Source of the DNA: Spirochaeta cellobiosiphila DSM 17781
Lineage (GTDB): Bacteria > Spirochaetota > Spirochaetia > DSM-17781
Length of the DNA: 64,000 nucleotides
Direction: 5' to 3'
Assembly: GCF_000426705.1 (NCBI RefSeq)
Contig: NZ_AUFW01000007.1
Coordinates: 330,612-394,611 of the forward strand
This document shows, one piece after another, positions 35,948 to 43,801 of this stretch (position 1 is its first letter; every line of letters begins with the position of its first letter). Position numbers and translations under genes: made by a program. The notes beneath the pieces were generated by a model, which saw only the letters and a program-made list of their open reading frames with translations, did no database searches and was not told the DNA's origin.

Positions 35948-37090
35948 CTAAACTTTAAAGCCCTGTTTAGCAGCCCTCAGGATTTTAGACTTCAGCAATA
36001 AATTCTCTTTTTTAATCTGATTCAATTCTAATTGTTGAACTCTTATTGTTTCAACAAGATCTCCCATGGTAAGAGCACCTGTATTTAATAAGGCTTCCAC
36101 ATCTTGTAATTTTGCATTGAAATCAACCTCCGCTTCATAAGCCGCTTCAAGATAGGTATCATCAATTGAATCAATTTCGAAATTTCCATCATCCTCTTCT
36201 GCTAACTGGAGAACTTTATCGGCGATTCTGTACATAGCTTGTGCAACAATTGATTGGGGTTTATATACTATTATCGGTAAACGACTACCTAAGGCCGTTT
36301 TTTGAATCTCATCTCGATAGATAATACCAAGGTGTTCTAGATCAACGCCTAAATATTCTTTAGTACTTCTTCGAATTTTGTCTGCTTTATCCACATCCTT
36401 TGGATCATCAAGCATATTGAAGACTAATCTTGGTCGAAAATGCTTTATTTTTTCATAAAATTTATTATAACTTTCAGGATCTTCCTTTCTAATGGTCTCT
36501 AGGAATTTAGGCAAATATATCTTCTGTAAACCAGAAATCGATTGAAATGCCTTATCTAATTGATCAGCTGCAATAGACCCTTTTTTAAAGGAAGCCGATA
36601 ATATCCTGAATACTGTATTCTTTAGAAACAAGTAAGCATTAAGAGTGGCTGTTAAGGTTGGTGTTGATACTATGATACCATGACTGGACATTAAGAAAAA
36701 ATCCAGCGTATTAAAACTACTACCAGCCCCCAAATCAAGTATCAAAAAGTCACAATCCAAGCCCTTAAGAGCTTTTATTAAACGACTCTTTTGACTAGCC
36801 TTAAGATTGGCTACACCCGGAATTTCAGAGTCTCCTGGTAAAAAGAATAAACCAGCATACTCCGTTTCCATAACCAAAGAATTAAGAGCTAACTTAGAAT
36901 TACTTAAAAAATTGCCAATACCCTGAGGAATGGCTCTTATTCCTAAAATATGATGTAAATTAGAAGCTCCTAAATCCAAGTCAGTCAAAATAACTTTTTT
37001 ACCTGTTTCTGCTAAAGCAATAGCTAGATTGGCAGACAAAGTTGACTTACCAACACCCCCCTTACCACTCGCTATGGGTATAATATGCAT
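35948..37090 (-). CDS. MinD/FlhG-like P-loop ATPase
   Basis: A 380 aa ParA-superfamily ATPase: deviant Walker A ASGKGGVGKSTLSANLA with the signature Lys, switch I DLDLGASNLHH and Walker B DFLILDLGAGSS. This matches MinD/FlhG proteins that set flagellar or polar positioning. A C-terminal extension (~300-380) has a predicted coiled coil (RVQQLELNQIKKENLLLKSKILRAAK) in place of a plain MinD amphipathic helix. Its ATG overlaps the stop of the upstream membrane-protein gene (TGATG), and fapA-like follows, forming one operon. Confidence 0.87.
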   Translation of the reverse strand: MHIIPIASGKGGVGKSTLSANLAIALAETGKKVILTDLDLGASNLHHILGIRAIPQGIGNFLSNSKLALNSLVMETEYAGLFFLPGDSEIPGVANLKASQKSRLIKALKGLDCDFLILDLGAGSSFNTLDFFLMSSHGIIVSTPTLTATLNAYLFLKNTVFRILSASFKKGSIAADQLDKAFQSISGLQKIYLPKFLETIRKEDPESYNKFYEKIKHFRPRLVFNMLDDPKDVDKADKIRRSTKEYLGVDLEHLGIIYRDEIQKTALGSRLPIIVYKPQSIVAQAMYRIADKVLQLAEEDDGNFEIDSIDDTYLEAAYEAEVDFNAKLQDVEALLNTGALTMGDLVETIRVQQLELNQIKKENLLLKSKILRAAKQGFKV

Positions 37091-37554
37091 CAGTCATCCT
37101 CCAAAGGTGTTTCTGTCCAATCAGGTAATTGATTCGTATCCATTTTATCTATTTTGGGATCAGATACTTTAAATAATAGTGCTGTCATTAACAATAGGTC
37201 AAAGGCCACAATACCTAACAAAGGTAAGATGTTAATAAATAATATACCATTATTTGTAATTCTTAGCATAAAGGCTCTATATAAGCCAAGTATTAATGAA
37301 AATTCAGTTATTACAGATAGGGCTTTAGAAAAGACTAATATTCTATTATATTTGAACAACTGACTTCTAACGAAACAAGTAAAGAATAAAAGAGCAGGTG
37401 TGACCAGTTGAGGAACCCCGACAGTTAGTACGATTGTAGATAGGATAGTATTTCCTTTTGGGTTGATATAGCCCATGGCCCATTGAAATAACATAATGGT
37501 CCTTAACAAATCTACAATAGCAATGATGAATCTTTGTGTTGATTTTGTGCTCAT
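37090..37554 (-). CDS. Small membrane protein, first gene of the MinD-FapA operon
   Basis: A 154 aa protein with four hydrophobic segments (FIIAIVDLLRTIMLFQWAMGY; ILSTIVLTVGVPQLVTPALLFFTCF; ALSVITEFSLILGLYRAFM; GILFINILPLLGIVAFDLLLMTALLF) and an acidic tail (LPDWTETPLEDD). No family recognised. Overlap with the MinD-like ATPase suggests it could be a membrane partner or anchor. No Shine-Dalgarno sequence; a promoter with its -10 box 9 nt from the ATG suggests a leaderless mRNA. Confidence 0.6.
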   Translation of the reverse strand: MSTKSTQRFIIAIVDLLRTIMLFQWAMGYINPKGNTILSTIVLTVGVPQLVTPALLFFTCFVRSQLFKYNRILVFSKALSVITEFSLILGLYRAFMLRITNNGILFINILPLLGIVAFDLLLMTALLFKVSDPKIDKMDTNQLPDWTETPLEDD

Positions 37555-37563
37555 GTGTACTAA

Positions 37564-37592
37564 AGTTTATGCAGGAACCCCTCTACGGTCAA
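37564..37592 (-). promoter_or_regulatory. Leaderless promoter of the MinD-FapA operon
   Basis: On the minus strand TTGACC (37592-37587), 17 bp, TAAACT (37569-37564). Nine nt separate the -10 from ATG 37554, so the untranslated leader would be 0-4 nt. There is no ribosome-binding sequence. The divergent S41 protease gene starts at 37616 with its own AGGAG site. Confidence 0.55.
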
Positions 37593-37615
37593 GGCTGTAA
37601 AATCAGGAGTATTTG

Positions 37616-39097
37616 ATGAAGCTAAAAAATGAAAAATTCTTATGGATGGGCATCACTGCATTTTCAGTTTTATTTATAGCCCTTTTAATGTTAACACCAA
37701 AAGCATTCGCCCAGAGCCAGAATGATAAACAAGAGAACATATATAATTATGGAACCATGTTTCAAAGTGTTTTTAACTTTGTTTTGAACAATTACGTTGA
37801 TGAAATGGATCCAGAAGTTCTATTTGAAGGAGCTATGAAAGGATTGTTCGAATCTATGGATGATCCCTATACGTTATTTCTGACAGAAGACGATATGTCA
37901 GATTTTGCCGATACCACAGAAGGAACTTTTGGAGGAGTAGGTCTGTATATATCAAAGCCAGATCCCAGAGCTGTAAAATTAAGAGAAGCTGCTCTTGAAA
38001 AAGAATTAATAGAAAAAGGAAAAGACTTTGATATTAAAAAACTTGATCCACAATATCGGGAATATCCAGACTATGTAGAAATAGTATCACCTATTGAAGA
38101 TACGCCCGCTTTCAGAGCAGGATTAATGACTGGCGACTACATCACACAAATTGAAGGGAAGCCCATTAATGACCTAACTGTTGATGACGTGATTAGTAAA
38201 TTAAGAGGAGAAGCTGGCACCTCTGTCAAAATAACCATACTTAGACACGGTACAATATCCTTTGATGTTGAGTTAAAACGAGCATTGATTGAAGTTCCAA
38301 CAGTAAAACATGCCATGATCAATGACATCGGATATATAAGAATAATACAGTTCACACCATACACCGCAGACAGGGTCAAAGAAGCACTAAAAGAATTCAA
38401 AGATAAAAACTACAAAGGGCTTATTATCGATTTAAGAAATAATCCTGGAGGATTACTGGATGCAGTTGTAAAAACTGCTGACTATTTTTTTAGTGACGGT
38501 ATCATCGTGAGCACTAAAAGCAGGATAAAAAGTGAAAACCATATATATAAGGCATCAAAGACCAAAATTGTTAATGACAATATTCCCATAGAAGTACTTA
38601 TAGATGGAGGAAGTGCTTCAGCAGCAGAAATATTATCAGGAGCTTTAGGCGATAGAGATAGAGCAGAATTAGTTGGAAAAACAACCTATGGGAAAGGTTC
38701 TGTTCAGCAGATTATCCCTTTTGGAGAAGAAGGCTTTAAGATGACTGTGGCAAGATATTACACACCTAATGATGTTAATATTGATAAGATTGGTATCAAT
38801 CCTGATATTGTTGTAGAGGAACCAGAGATGAGTGAAGAGGAATTAAAAAACTATCAGACATTATTACAAGATAATCGAATCGCTCAATTCATAGAAGCAA
38901 ATCATAACCCGACTACACAGCAGATACATAATTTCTATGAAAACCTTGTAGAAGAAGGGATTAATCTAGAAGAGCGTCTTATAAAAAGAATGATACTTGT
39001 TGAAAATAGTCGAGTGACAAATGAACCACTCCCTGTTTATGATATGGAATATGATATCACTCTCCAAAAAGCAATGGATAGAGTATTAAGTAGATGA
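37616..39097 (+). CDS. S41-family C-terminal processing peptidase (CtpA type)
   Basis: A 493 aa exported protease with an N-terminal signal/anchor (FLWMGITAFSVLFIALLMLTPKAFA). A PDZ domain spans ~150-225 (VSPIEDTPAFRAGLMTGDYITQIEGK), and the S41 core includes GYIRIIQFT, LIIDLRNNPGGLLDAVV, the Ser nucleophile in GSASAAEILSGAL and the Lys base in KTTYGKGSVQ. It should trim periplasmic proteins. ATG 37616 sits 6 nt after AGGAG; a TTG just before it is less well spaced. The next gene (YjbQ) overlaps by 4 nt. Confidence 0.93.
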   Translation: MKLKNEKFLWMGITAFSVLFIALLMLTPKAFAQSQNDKQENIYNYGTMFQSVFNFVLNNYVDEMDPEVLFEGAMKGLFESMDDPYTLFLTEDDMSDFADTTEGTFGGVGLYISKPDPRAVKLREAALEKELIEKGKDFDIKKLDPQYREYPDYVEIVSPIEDTPAFRAGLMTGDYITQIEGKPINDLTVDDVISKLRGEAGTSVKITILRHGTISFDVELKRALIEVPTVKHAMINDIGYIRIIQFTPYTADRVKEALKEFKDKNYKGLIIDLRNNPGGLLDAVVKTADYFFSDGIIVSTKSRIKSENHIYKASKTKIVNDNIPIEVLIDGGSASAAEILSGALGDRDRAELVGKTTYGKGSVQQIIPFGEEGFKMTVARYYTPNDVNIDKIGINPDIVVEEPEMSEEELKNYQTLLQDNRIAQFIEANHNPTTQQIHNFYENLVEEGINLEERLIKRMILVENSRVTNEPLPVYDMEYDITLQKAMDRVLSR

Positions 39098-39501
39098 AAA
39101 TGATAGTAAAGACTCTAACAACTGATCACCATGATCAGTTGTTAGATATTACAAAAACTGTTGAAACATATGTACAAAATTCAGGTATAAGAGAAGGTTT
39201 ATGTGTTGTGTATAGTCCTCACACCACTGCTGGAATTACAATAAATGAAGCCTATGATGGGGATGTCAAAAAAGACATTATCTATCTATTTAATAATGTA
39301 GCACCCTGGAATGACAATAATTACAAACATAGTGAAGGAAATTCAGCAGCCCATTTTAAGACTTTATTGACAGGAACAAGTGCTACAATCCCTTTTGTTG
39401 ATGGAGGCCTTACTTTAGGAACTTGGCAGGGTATTTATTTCTGTGAATTTGATGGGCCTCGTCACAGACAGTATCATATTAGTCTCCTTGGAAATTATTA
39501 A
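39094..39501 (+). CDS. YjbQ/UPF0047 family protein
   Basis: A 135 aa protein with the complete family signature: SPHTTAGITINEAYDGDV, HSEGNSAAHFKTLLTGTS, then PFVDGGLTLGTWQGIYFCEFDGPR. The conserved His, Glu and Asp cluster is metal- or phosphate-binding in structures; the family is labelled secondary thiamine-phosphate synthase because E. coli YjbQ can do that reaction, but the true role is unclear. Overlaps the protease stop by 4 nt and the rsmE start by 1 nt. Confidence 0.9.
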   Translation: MKMIVKTLTTDHHDQLLDITKTVETYVQNSGIREGLCVVYSPHTTAGITINEAYDGDVKKDIIYLFNNVAPWNDNNYKHSEGNSAAHFKTLLTGTSATIPFVDGGLTLGTWQGIYFCEFDGPRHRQYHISLLGNY

Positions 39502-40247
39502 TGAAACAACTTTTGATTCCCTCAGATAAAATAATCAAAAATACAATCACCTTAAATAAAGAAATATATCACTATTTGATAAATGTCAGAAGATATTCTA
39601 TAGGACAAGAACTTAAAGGCATTGATGATAAGGATCAAGAATACAGTCTCATCATTCAAGATATCAGAGAGGGAGAAGTCCAACTTTCAATACACAAACT
39701 GGATAAGAATAAAACAAATACAACAAATATCATATTAGTACCCTTCCTTCTTAAAGGAAAAAAACTAGAGGATGTCATTCGTCATGCCACTGAAATGGGA
39801 ATAAATATAATCCAGCCAGTAGAAGGACGATATTGCATTGCCAAAATTAGCGATAAAGAAGAATCGAAGCTAAAGCGTTGGCAAAAAATAAGTATAGAAG
39901 CTGTACAACAATCAGGCTCTTCAAAAGTCCCTACTATAAGACAGACAATAAAATTTAGTCAATTAAATGAGCATATACCAGATAACTATTTAAAACTATT
40001 TTTCCATCAAGAACCACTTGAACAAGAAAGCCTACATAGCTATCTTTCCCAAAGCTACCCAGGTATTGCTCTCATCATAGGTCCCGAAGGAGGCCTTGCT
40101 GCTGAGGAAGTTAATGAAATGCGTTCATGGAATTACAAACCAGTATTTTTAGGATCAAATATCCTAAGAGCAGAAACGGCTAGTTTATACGCCACTGCAG
40201 CAGTTAAAACAATAATACAGGAGAAAAGTAGTTGGAAAACATTATAG
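39501..40247 (+). CDS. rsmE: 16S rRNA (uracil-1498-N3)-methyltransferase
   Basis: A 248 aa SPOUT methyltransferase. An N-terminal PUA-like part (residues 1-70) is followed by the knotted domain with LVPFLLKGKKLEDVIRHATEMGI, the SAM loop LIIGPEGGLAAEEV and the end motif LGSNILRAETASLYATAA, all as in RsmE. It methylates U1498 of 16S rRNA. The ATG overlaps the YjbQ stop (TAATG). The next gene starts inside its last 16 nt. Confidence 0.93.
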   Translation: MKQLLIPSDKIIKNTITLNKEIYHYLINVRRYSIGQELKGIDDKDQEYSLIIQDIREGEVQLSIHKLDKNKTNTTNIILVPFLLKGKKLEDVIRHATEMGINIIQPVEGRYCIAKISDKEESKLKRWQKISIEAVQQSGSSKVPTIRQTIKFSQLNEHIPDNYLKLFFHQEPLEQESLHSYLSQSYPGIALIIGPEGGLAAEEVNEMRSWNYKPVFLGSNILRAETASLYATAAVKTIIQEKSSWKTL

Positions 40248-40987
40248 AGGCAAAGCGAGTTTATTTCTTAAGAATACCCATTGATATTGTTCCACCTGAT
40301 GCTTTGGAACCTATTATTCTTAATTTGTTAGACAAAAAAGAACACCAACAAATAATATTTCTGTCTTTTTCTGATTTCATGAAGGCTAGAAGAGATAAAG
40401 AATACTTTAGAATGTTAGAAAATGCAGGATTAGTCATACCTCTTTCCAAGAGTTTGCAAAATGGTATGAAGTTTTTAAAACTCGATATACCCCAACAATA
40501 TGAACCTTTTCATTTTGTCATCAGAACATTAGGTATCTTAGAAAATTATAGACGCTCCTTGTATATTTTGGGTGGAAAAAAACAAGTAACCCAAATATCA
40601 GACAACAATCTAAGGAGCAGTTTTCCCGGTATAAGTATGGTAGGAAGATACTCTGGATACTATCCTAAAAATATGGAAAAGGATATAAAAACAGCTATAC
40701 AAAAGAGTAATCCAAGTTTTCTTTTAATTGGGGATGGTATTAAGAAAGCTAATTCCTGGGTCTACCAAAACCGCAAGCACCTAAATGAAGGATTATCATT
40801 ATATGTAAAGTCTATCTTTCAAATCATTGCAGGTAGAAAAAGACGTCCTGATCGTGAAAAATTTCTCAAGGGCCAAAGCAATATAGGAAAAACTATTCTT
40901 AATCCTTTAAAATACTATAGATTATTTCAATACATTTATTACTATATATTATTGTTTATTAGCAAAATAAGATCCCCAAAAAACTAA
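40232..40987 (+). CDS. WecG/TagA/CpsF-like protein lacking active-site motifs
   Basis: A 251 aa protein matching the WecG/TagA glycosyltransferase fold in its middle: RSLYILGGKKQVTQISDNNLRSSFPGISMVGRYSGYYP. The catalytic landmarks differ from the family: the T-x-N-x-E motif reads LSFSDF, the P-D-G motif that carries the essential Asp reads IPLSKS, and G-x-G-G-x-F-D reads LYVKSIFQ. It may be an inactive or repurposed relative, normally involved in teichoic-acid or enterobacterial common antigen linkage. A hydrophobic C-terminal stretch (LFQYIYYYILLFISKI) suggests membrane contact. Its stop overlaps a convergent gene by 4 nt. Confidence 0.7.
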   Translation: MENIIEAKRVYFLRIPIDIVPPDALEPIILNLLDKKEHQQIIFLSFSDFMKARRDKEYFRMLENAGLVIPLSKSLQNGMKFLKLDIPQQYEPFHFVIRTLGILENYRRSLYILGGKKQVTQISDNNLRSSFPGISMVGRYSGYYPKNMEKDIKTAIQKSNPSFLLIGDGIKKANSWVYQNRKHLNEGLSLYVKSIFQIIAGRKRRPDREKFLKGQSNIGKTILNPLKYYRLFQYIYYYILLFISKIRSPKN

Positions 40988-41427
40988 GGGATGCGTTTTA
41001 TCAACGAACCTGATAATAAGGGAATATTCTCATCATCATAACCTACAAATCGACAAAGAACTAAGACTTCATCATTAGTGGATATTTCATTAATGGTAGG
41101 AGTCCTAGATCTTCGTGGAGGAAAATTCAAAAGAAATTCCTTCCCTTTAAATTGAACATAACACTTATACAACTCTACAGTTTCACCACTCCATTCTCCA
41201 TCATATAACTCAACAAGAACTGTATAACTATCTTCATTACGATCAATCAAATTTACCGAATATACTCCTGCAATAAGAACTAACCACTTATCTTCCTGGA
41301 AATCCGTATTATGTAAAGATTTAATATCATAATCAAAACTTATCCTATCCAAAATATCACTACTACTTTGTGCAAACACTATAATAGGAACAAAAAACAT
41401 GATCAGAGTTAATAACTTTTTTTCCAT
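40984..41427 (-). CDS. Secreted protein of unknown function
   Basis: A 147 aa protein with a signal peptide (MEKKLLTLIMFFVPIIVFAQSS) and a mainly beta mature part (KWLVLIAGVYSVNLID, SYTVLVELYDGEWSG, CYVQFKGKEFLLNFPP, DEVLVLCRFVGYD), likely a small OB-like or immunoglobulin-like fold. No family recognised. GGAGAAGG precedes the ATG. It is divergent from the STAS-PspA operon through a striking inverted repeat. Confidence 0.6.
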   Translation of the reverse strand: MEKKLLTLIMFFVPIIVFAQSSSDILDRISFDYDIKSLHNTDFQEDKWLVLIAGVYSVNLIDRNEDSYTVLVELYDGEWSGETVELYKCYVQFKGKEFLLNFPPRRSRTPTINEISTNDEVLVLCRFVGYDDENIPLLSGSLIKRIP

Positions 41428-41444
41428 TAACCTTCTCCTACAAT

Positions 41445-41550
41445 TACTTAATATTATTTAGTCAAAGTATGCCATGGTCAAGGGTTGCATTTATTCAAAA
41501 AAAAACCTAATACATTTGACAAAGGTCTAAGCACCAAATAATATTAAGTA
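41445..41550. repeat. 15 bp perfect inverted repeat flanking a divergent promoter region
   Basis: TACTTAATATTATTT (41445-41459) and AAATAATATTAAGTA (41536-41550) face each other across 76 bp. Each arm contains a TAATAT that would be the -10 box of the gene it points to. The mirror layout could be a shared operator pair or simply two promoter copies. Confidence 0.7.
41516..41544 (+). promoter_or_regulatory. Promoter of the STAS-YbjN-PspA operon
   Basis: Perfect TTGACA (41516-41521), 17 bp, TAATAT (41539-41544). The start codon at 41585 is about 34 nt past the expected start site with GAAGGGGAA before it. The best sigma-70-type match noticed in the window. Confidence 0.7.
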
Positions 41551-41584
41551 CTGACTATTTATACTATTTTTTTGAAGGGGAACC

Positions 41585-42136
41585 ATGAATAACAACGATA
41601 TTGTACCTGGATTCGACGATGAGAAGGACGATTCCCTAAAAATCCGTCTACAGAAAATTGATCAGGTGGAAGGTTGCCTCGTCTTGTATCTTACGGGATA
41701 CATCGATACTTACAATTCTAATTTTTTCCAGAAAAGAGTAACAAAGGCAGTAGAAGCTGGATATATAAACATGATATTTCATTGTGGTGGTCTAAATTAT
41801 GTATCTAGTACAGGGATTGGTTCTTTTACAGCATTTTTAAAAGCTGTAAAGCCACGTGGTGGAGATTTAGTACTTTTAGAGATTCAACCCAAAGTCTACG
41901 AAGTCTTCCAGTTGTTAGGATTTAGTCAATTTTTCAACATAAAAGAAAATTTAGACGAAGCTGTTGAGTACTTTTCCCATGATGACAAGGCAGGAGCGAC
42001 AGGGACTTTTCCAAAGATCTTTAAATGTCCCATATGCTCAAAAAAGTTAAAAGCAACAAAACCTGGACGATTTAGATGTTCTGAATGCAAAACAATTCTG
42101 GCGATCGATAACTCAGGTCAAGTTTTTCTTGGTTAG
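41585..42136 (+). CDS. STAS-domain anti-sigma-factor antagonist with C-terminal zinc ribbon
   Basis: A 183 aa protein. Residues ~20-130 are a STAS domain: VEGCLVLYLTGYIDTYNS, then GGLNYVSSTGIGSFTAFLKAVKPRGG with the phosphorylatable Ser (S-S-T-G), and LLGFSQFFNI. Residues ~140-183 hold a zinc ribbon, CPICSKKLKATKPGRFRCSECKT, with two CxxC pairs. STAS proteins of this type are dephosphorylated by SpoIIE/RsbU phosphatases; one is encoded at 21902. The extra zinc ribbon is unusual. First gene of a three-gene operon with YbjN and PspA. Confidence 0.87.
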   Translation: MNNNDIVPGFDDEKDDSLKIRLQKIDQVEGCLVLYLTGYIDTYNSNFFQKRVTKAVEAGYINMIFHCGGLNYVSSTGIGSFTAFLKAVKPRGGDLVLLEIQPKVYEVFQLLGFSQFFNIKENLDEAVEYFSHDDKAGATGTFPKIFKCPICSKKLKATKPGRFRCSECKTILAIDNSGQVFLG

Positions 42137-42178
42137 TTAGTTAAAATTAATAAAAGATCGTCCCGTATGGGAGGTAAT

Positions 42179-42562
42179 ATGGATTATAAAAACAAAGTAG
42201 AGTCATATCTTATAAATCTAGATTGTACGTTTGAAAATCTTGATGACAGCATGTGGCTTATAACAGATGAGGAAAAAGGCCTAAACAACATAATATTAAT
42301 GCTTGAAGAACCAATATTGATTGTTAGAATTAATGTTATGAGCCTACCTACAAAGAAACGTGAAGATTTATATAAACAAGTACTAACATTGAATGGTTCA
42401 GATCTGATGCATGGTGCTTATGCTATTGAAAATGAGAATCTTATCTTGATCGATACCCTGGAAATAGCTACTTTGGATTTAGAAGAGTTACAAGCTTCAT
42501 TAGATGCATTTGGACTTGCTCTAGCACAACATTTTAAAGCATTAAGCAAGTATCGGGATTAG
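42179..42562 (+). CDS. YbjN-domain protein
   Basis: A 127 aa acidic protein with the YbjN/type-III-chaperone-like fold: YLINLDCTFENLDDSMWLI, ILIVRINVMSLPTKKREDLYKQVLTLNG, HGAYAIENENLILIDTLEIATLDLEEL. The family is small, cytoplasmic and thought to help other proteins at the membrane. ATG 42179 is chosen for GGGAGG 4 nt upstream. A short TCCC/GGGA hairpin overlaps this ribosome site and could dampen translation. pspA follows after 9 nt. Confidence 0.75.
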   Translation: MDYKNKVESYLINLDCTFENLDDSMWLITDEEKGLNNIILMLEEPILIVRINVMSLPTKKREDLYKQVLTLNGSDLMHGAYAIENENLILIDTLEIATLDLEELQASLDAFGLALAQHFKALSKYRD

Positions 42563-42571
42563 GAGGACAAG

Positions 42572-43252
42572 ATGGGATTGTTTGACCGTATAAAGAGAGT
42601 ATTCAAATCGAATATCAATGACATAATAAGCAAAGCTGAAGATCCACAAAAAGTTTTAAACCAGATCATTATTGATATGAATGAACAACTCATTGAGAGC
42701 AAAAAAAGTGTTGCATCAGCGATTGCTGATGAGAAAAAATTAGAACGACAGATGAACGAACATCTTTCTCAATCTCAAGAGTGGGAGAGAAAAGCTATGC
42801 TTGCAGTAAAGGCTGAGAAAGATGATTTAGCAAAAGAAGCTTTAATTCGTAAGCAAGATATAGACAAAATTGCAGTATCTTACAAGGGGCAATGGGAAGC
42901 CCAACACAAAACTGTTGAACAGTTAAAATCCAGCTTACGCCAACTGCAACAGAAGATAGAAGAGGCTCAAAGAAAGAAAAATTTACTTATAGCCCGTGCT
43001 AAGAGAGCTGAAGCTCAACAGAAAATCAACTCTACCCTATCAAAGATGAGTAATAATTCCGCGTTTGATGCTTTTGATAGAATGTCCGCTAAGGTAGATC
43101 AGATAGAAGCAGAAATTGATGCTACCCAAGAACTTGAAGATTTAACATCAGGAGACACTCTTGATAAGCAATTTGAAGCTCTAGAGGATCCTAGTTCTGG
43201 AGCAGAATTATTACTGGAACAGTTAAAAGGCAAAATGGAAAAAGAAAGCTGA
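42572..43252 (+). CDS. pspA: PspA/IM30 family membrane-stress protein
   Basis: A 226 aa coiled-coil protein, the length and pattern of PspA: N-terminal amphipathic helix MGLFDRIKRVFKSNINDIISKAEDPQKVLNQIIIDMNEQL, then long heptad stretches to about residue 190. These proteins form ESCRT-III-like rods on membranes and respond to envelope stress. AGGAGGA precedes the ATG. It is the third gene of the STAS-YbjN operon and is followed by a strong terminator. No PspF, PspB or PspC is nearby. Confidence 0.92.
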   Translation: MGLFDRIKRVFKSNINDIISKAEDPQKVLNQIIIDMNEQLIESKKSVASAIADEKKLERQMNEHLSQSQEWERKAMLAVKAEKDDLAKEALIRKQDIDKIAVSYKGQWEAQHKTVEQLKSSLRQLQQKIEEAQRKKNLLIARAKRAEAQQKINSTLSKMSNNSAFDAFDRMSAKVDQIEAEIDATQELEDLTSGDTLDKQFEALEDPSSGAELLLEQLKGKMEKES

Positions 43253-43275
43253 CGAAATTCTATTTTGAATAATAA

Positions 43276-43307
43276 AAACCCACTTCTAGAAGTGGGTTTC
43301 TTTTTTT
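43276..43307 (+). terminator. Rho-independent terminator of the STAS-YbjN-PspA operon
   Basis: A 10 bp perfect stem (AAACCCACTT, 43276-43285; AAGTGGGTTT, 43290-43299) with a CTAG loop, followed by C and seven T residues. Confidence 0.9.
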
Positions 43308-43801
43308 ATAACCTAATTTATTTTTTAAATCACATACATCTTTAGGTATTAAGTTTCTATTGTCTGAAAGAGTAGGAATTATGATATTGTACTTGTTCAC
43401 ATTTTTTTGTGGATAAATCTATGAATTCTCATATATAGTTGTGGATAACTTGTGGAATGTTTGTTGGAATACTGCATTATCTATCAATTACATAATTGTA
43501 AGATTGATATACCTAGGAAAAATAATTTACTCCAACATAGAATATGAATTATTAATTCCTTTACACACAAAGATATAACAGTTTTTTTAGGGGAATTCTA
43601 TTTTTTTTTACGAAATTCACTTGAATTTCTTGAATTCACAAATTTCCACAAATTCCCAATTTAGCTTGTGGATAAGTAGTGGACAAAGCAAGAAATGAGA
43701 TCAGACTACTGATTTTGAAGATAATCTTTCGTTCAACTAATAAAACGCATTTCTTTATAAGTTTCTTGCAATATGAAAAGTCGATATGTTAGTCTTCTAT
43801 T
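43308..43801. other. AT-rich non-coding region with clustered DnaA boxes (candidate origin or DnaA-binding locus)
   Basis: The only non-coding stretch longer than 300 bp. Perfect DnaA boxes (TGTGGATAA, i.e. TTATCCACA on the minus strand) lie at 43408-43416, 43440-43448 and 43667-43675, all in the same orientation. Near matches are TTGTTCACA at 43393-43401, TGTGGAATG at 43451-43459 and ATTTCCACA at 43642-43650. Between them are very AT-rich segments (about 43490-43625). No dnaA, dnaN or gyr gene is in view, so origin function is not shown; a DnaA-titrating or regulatory locus is the alternative. No RNA gene was recognised here. Confidence 0.5.
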
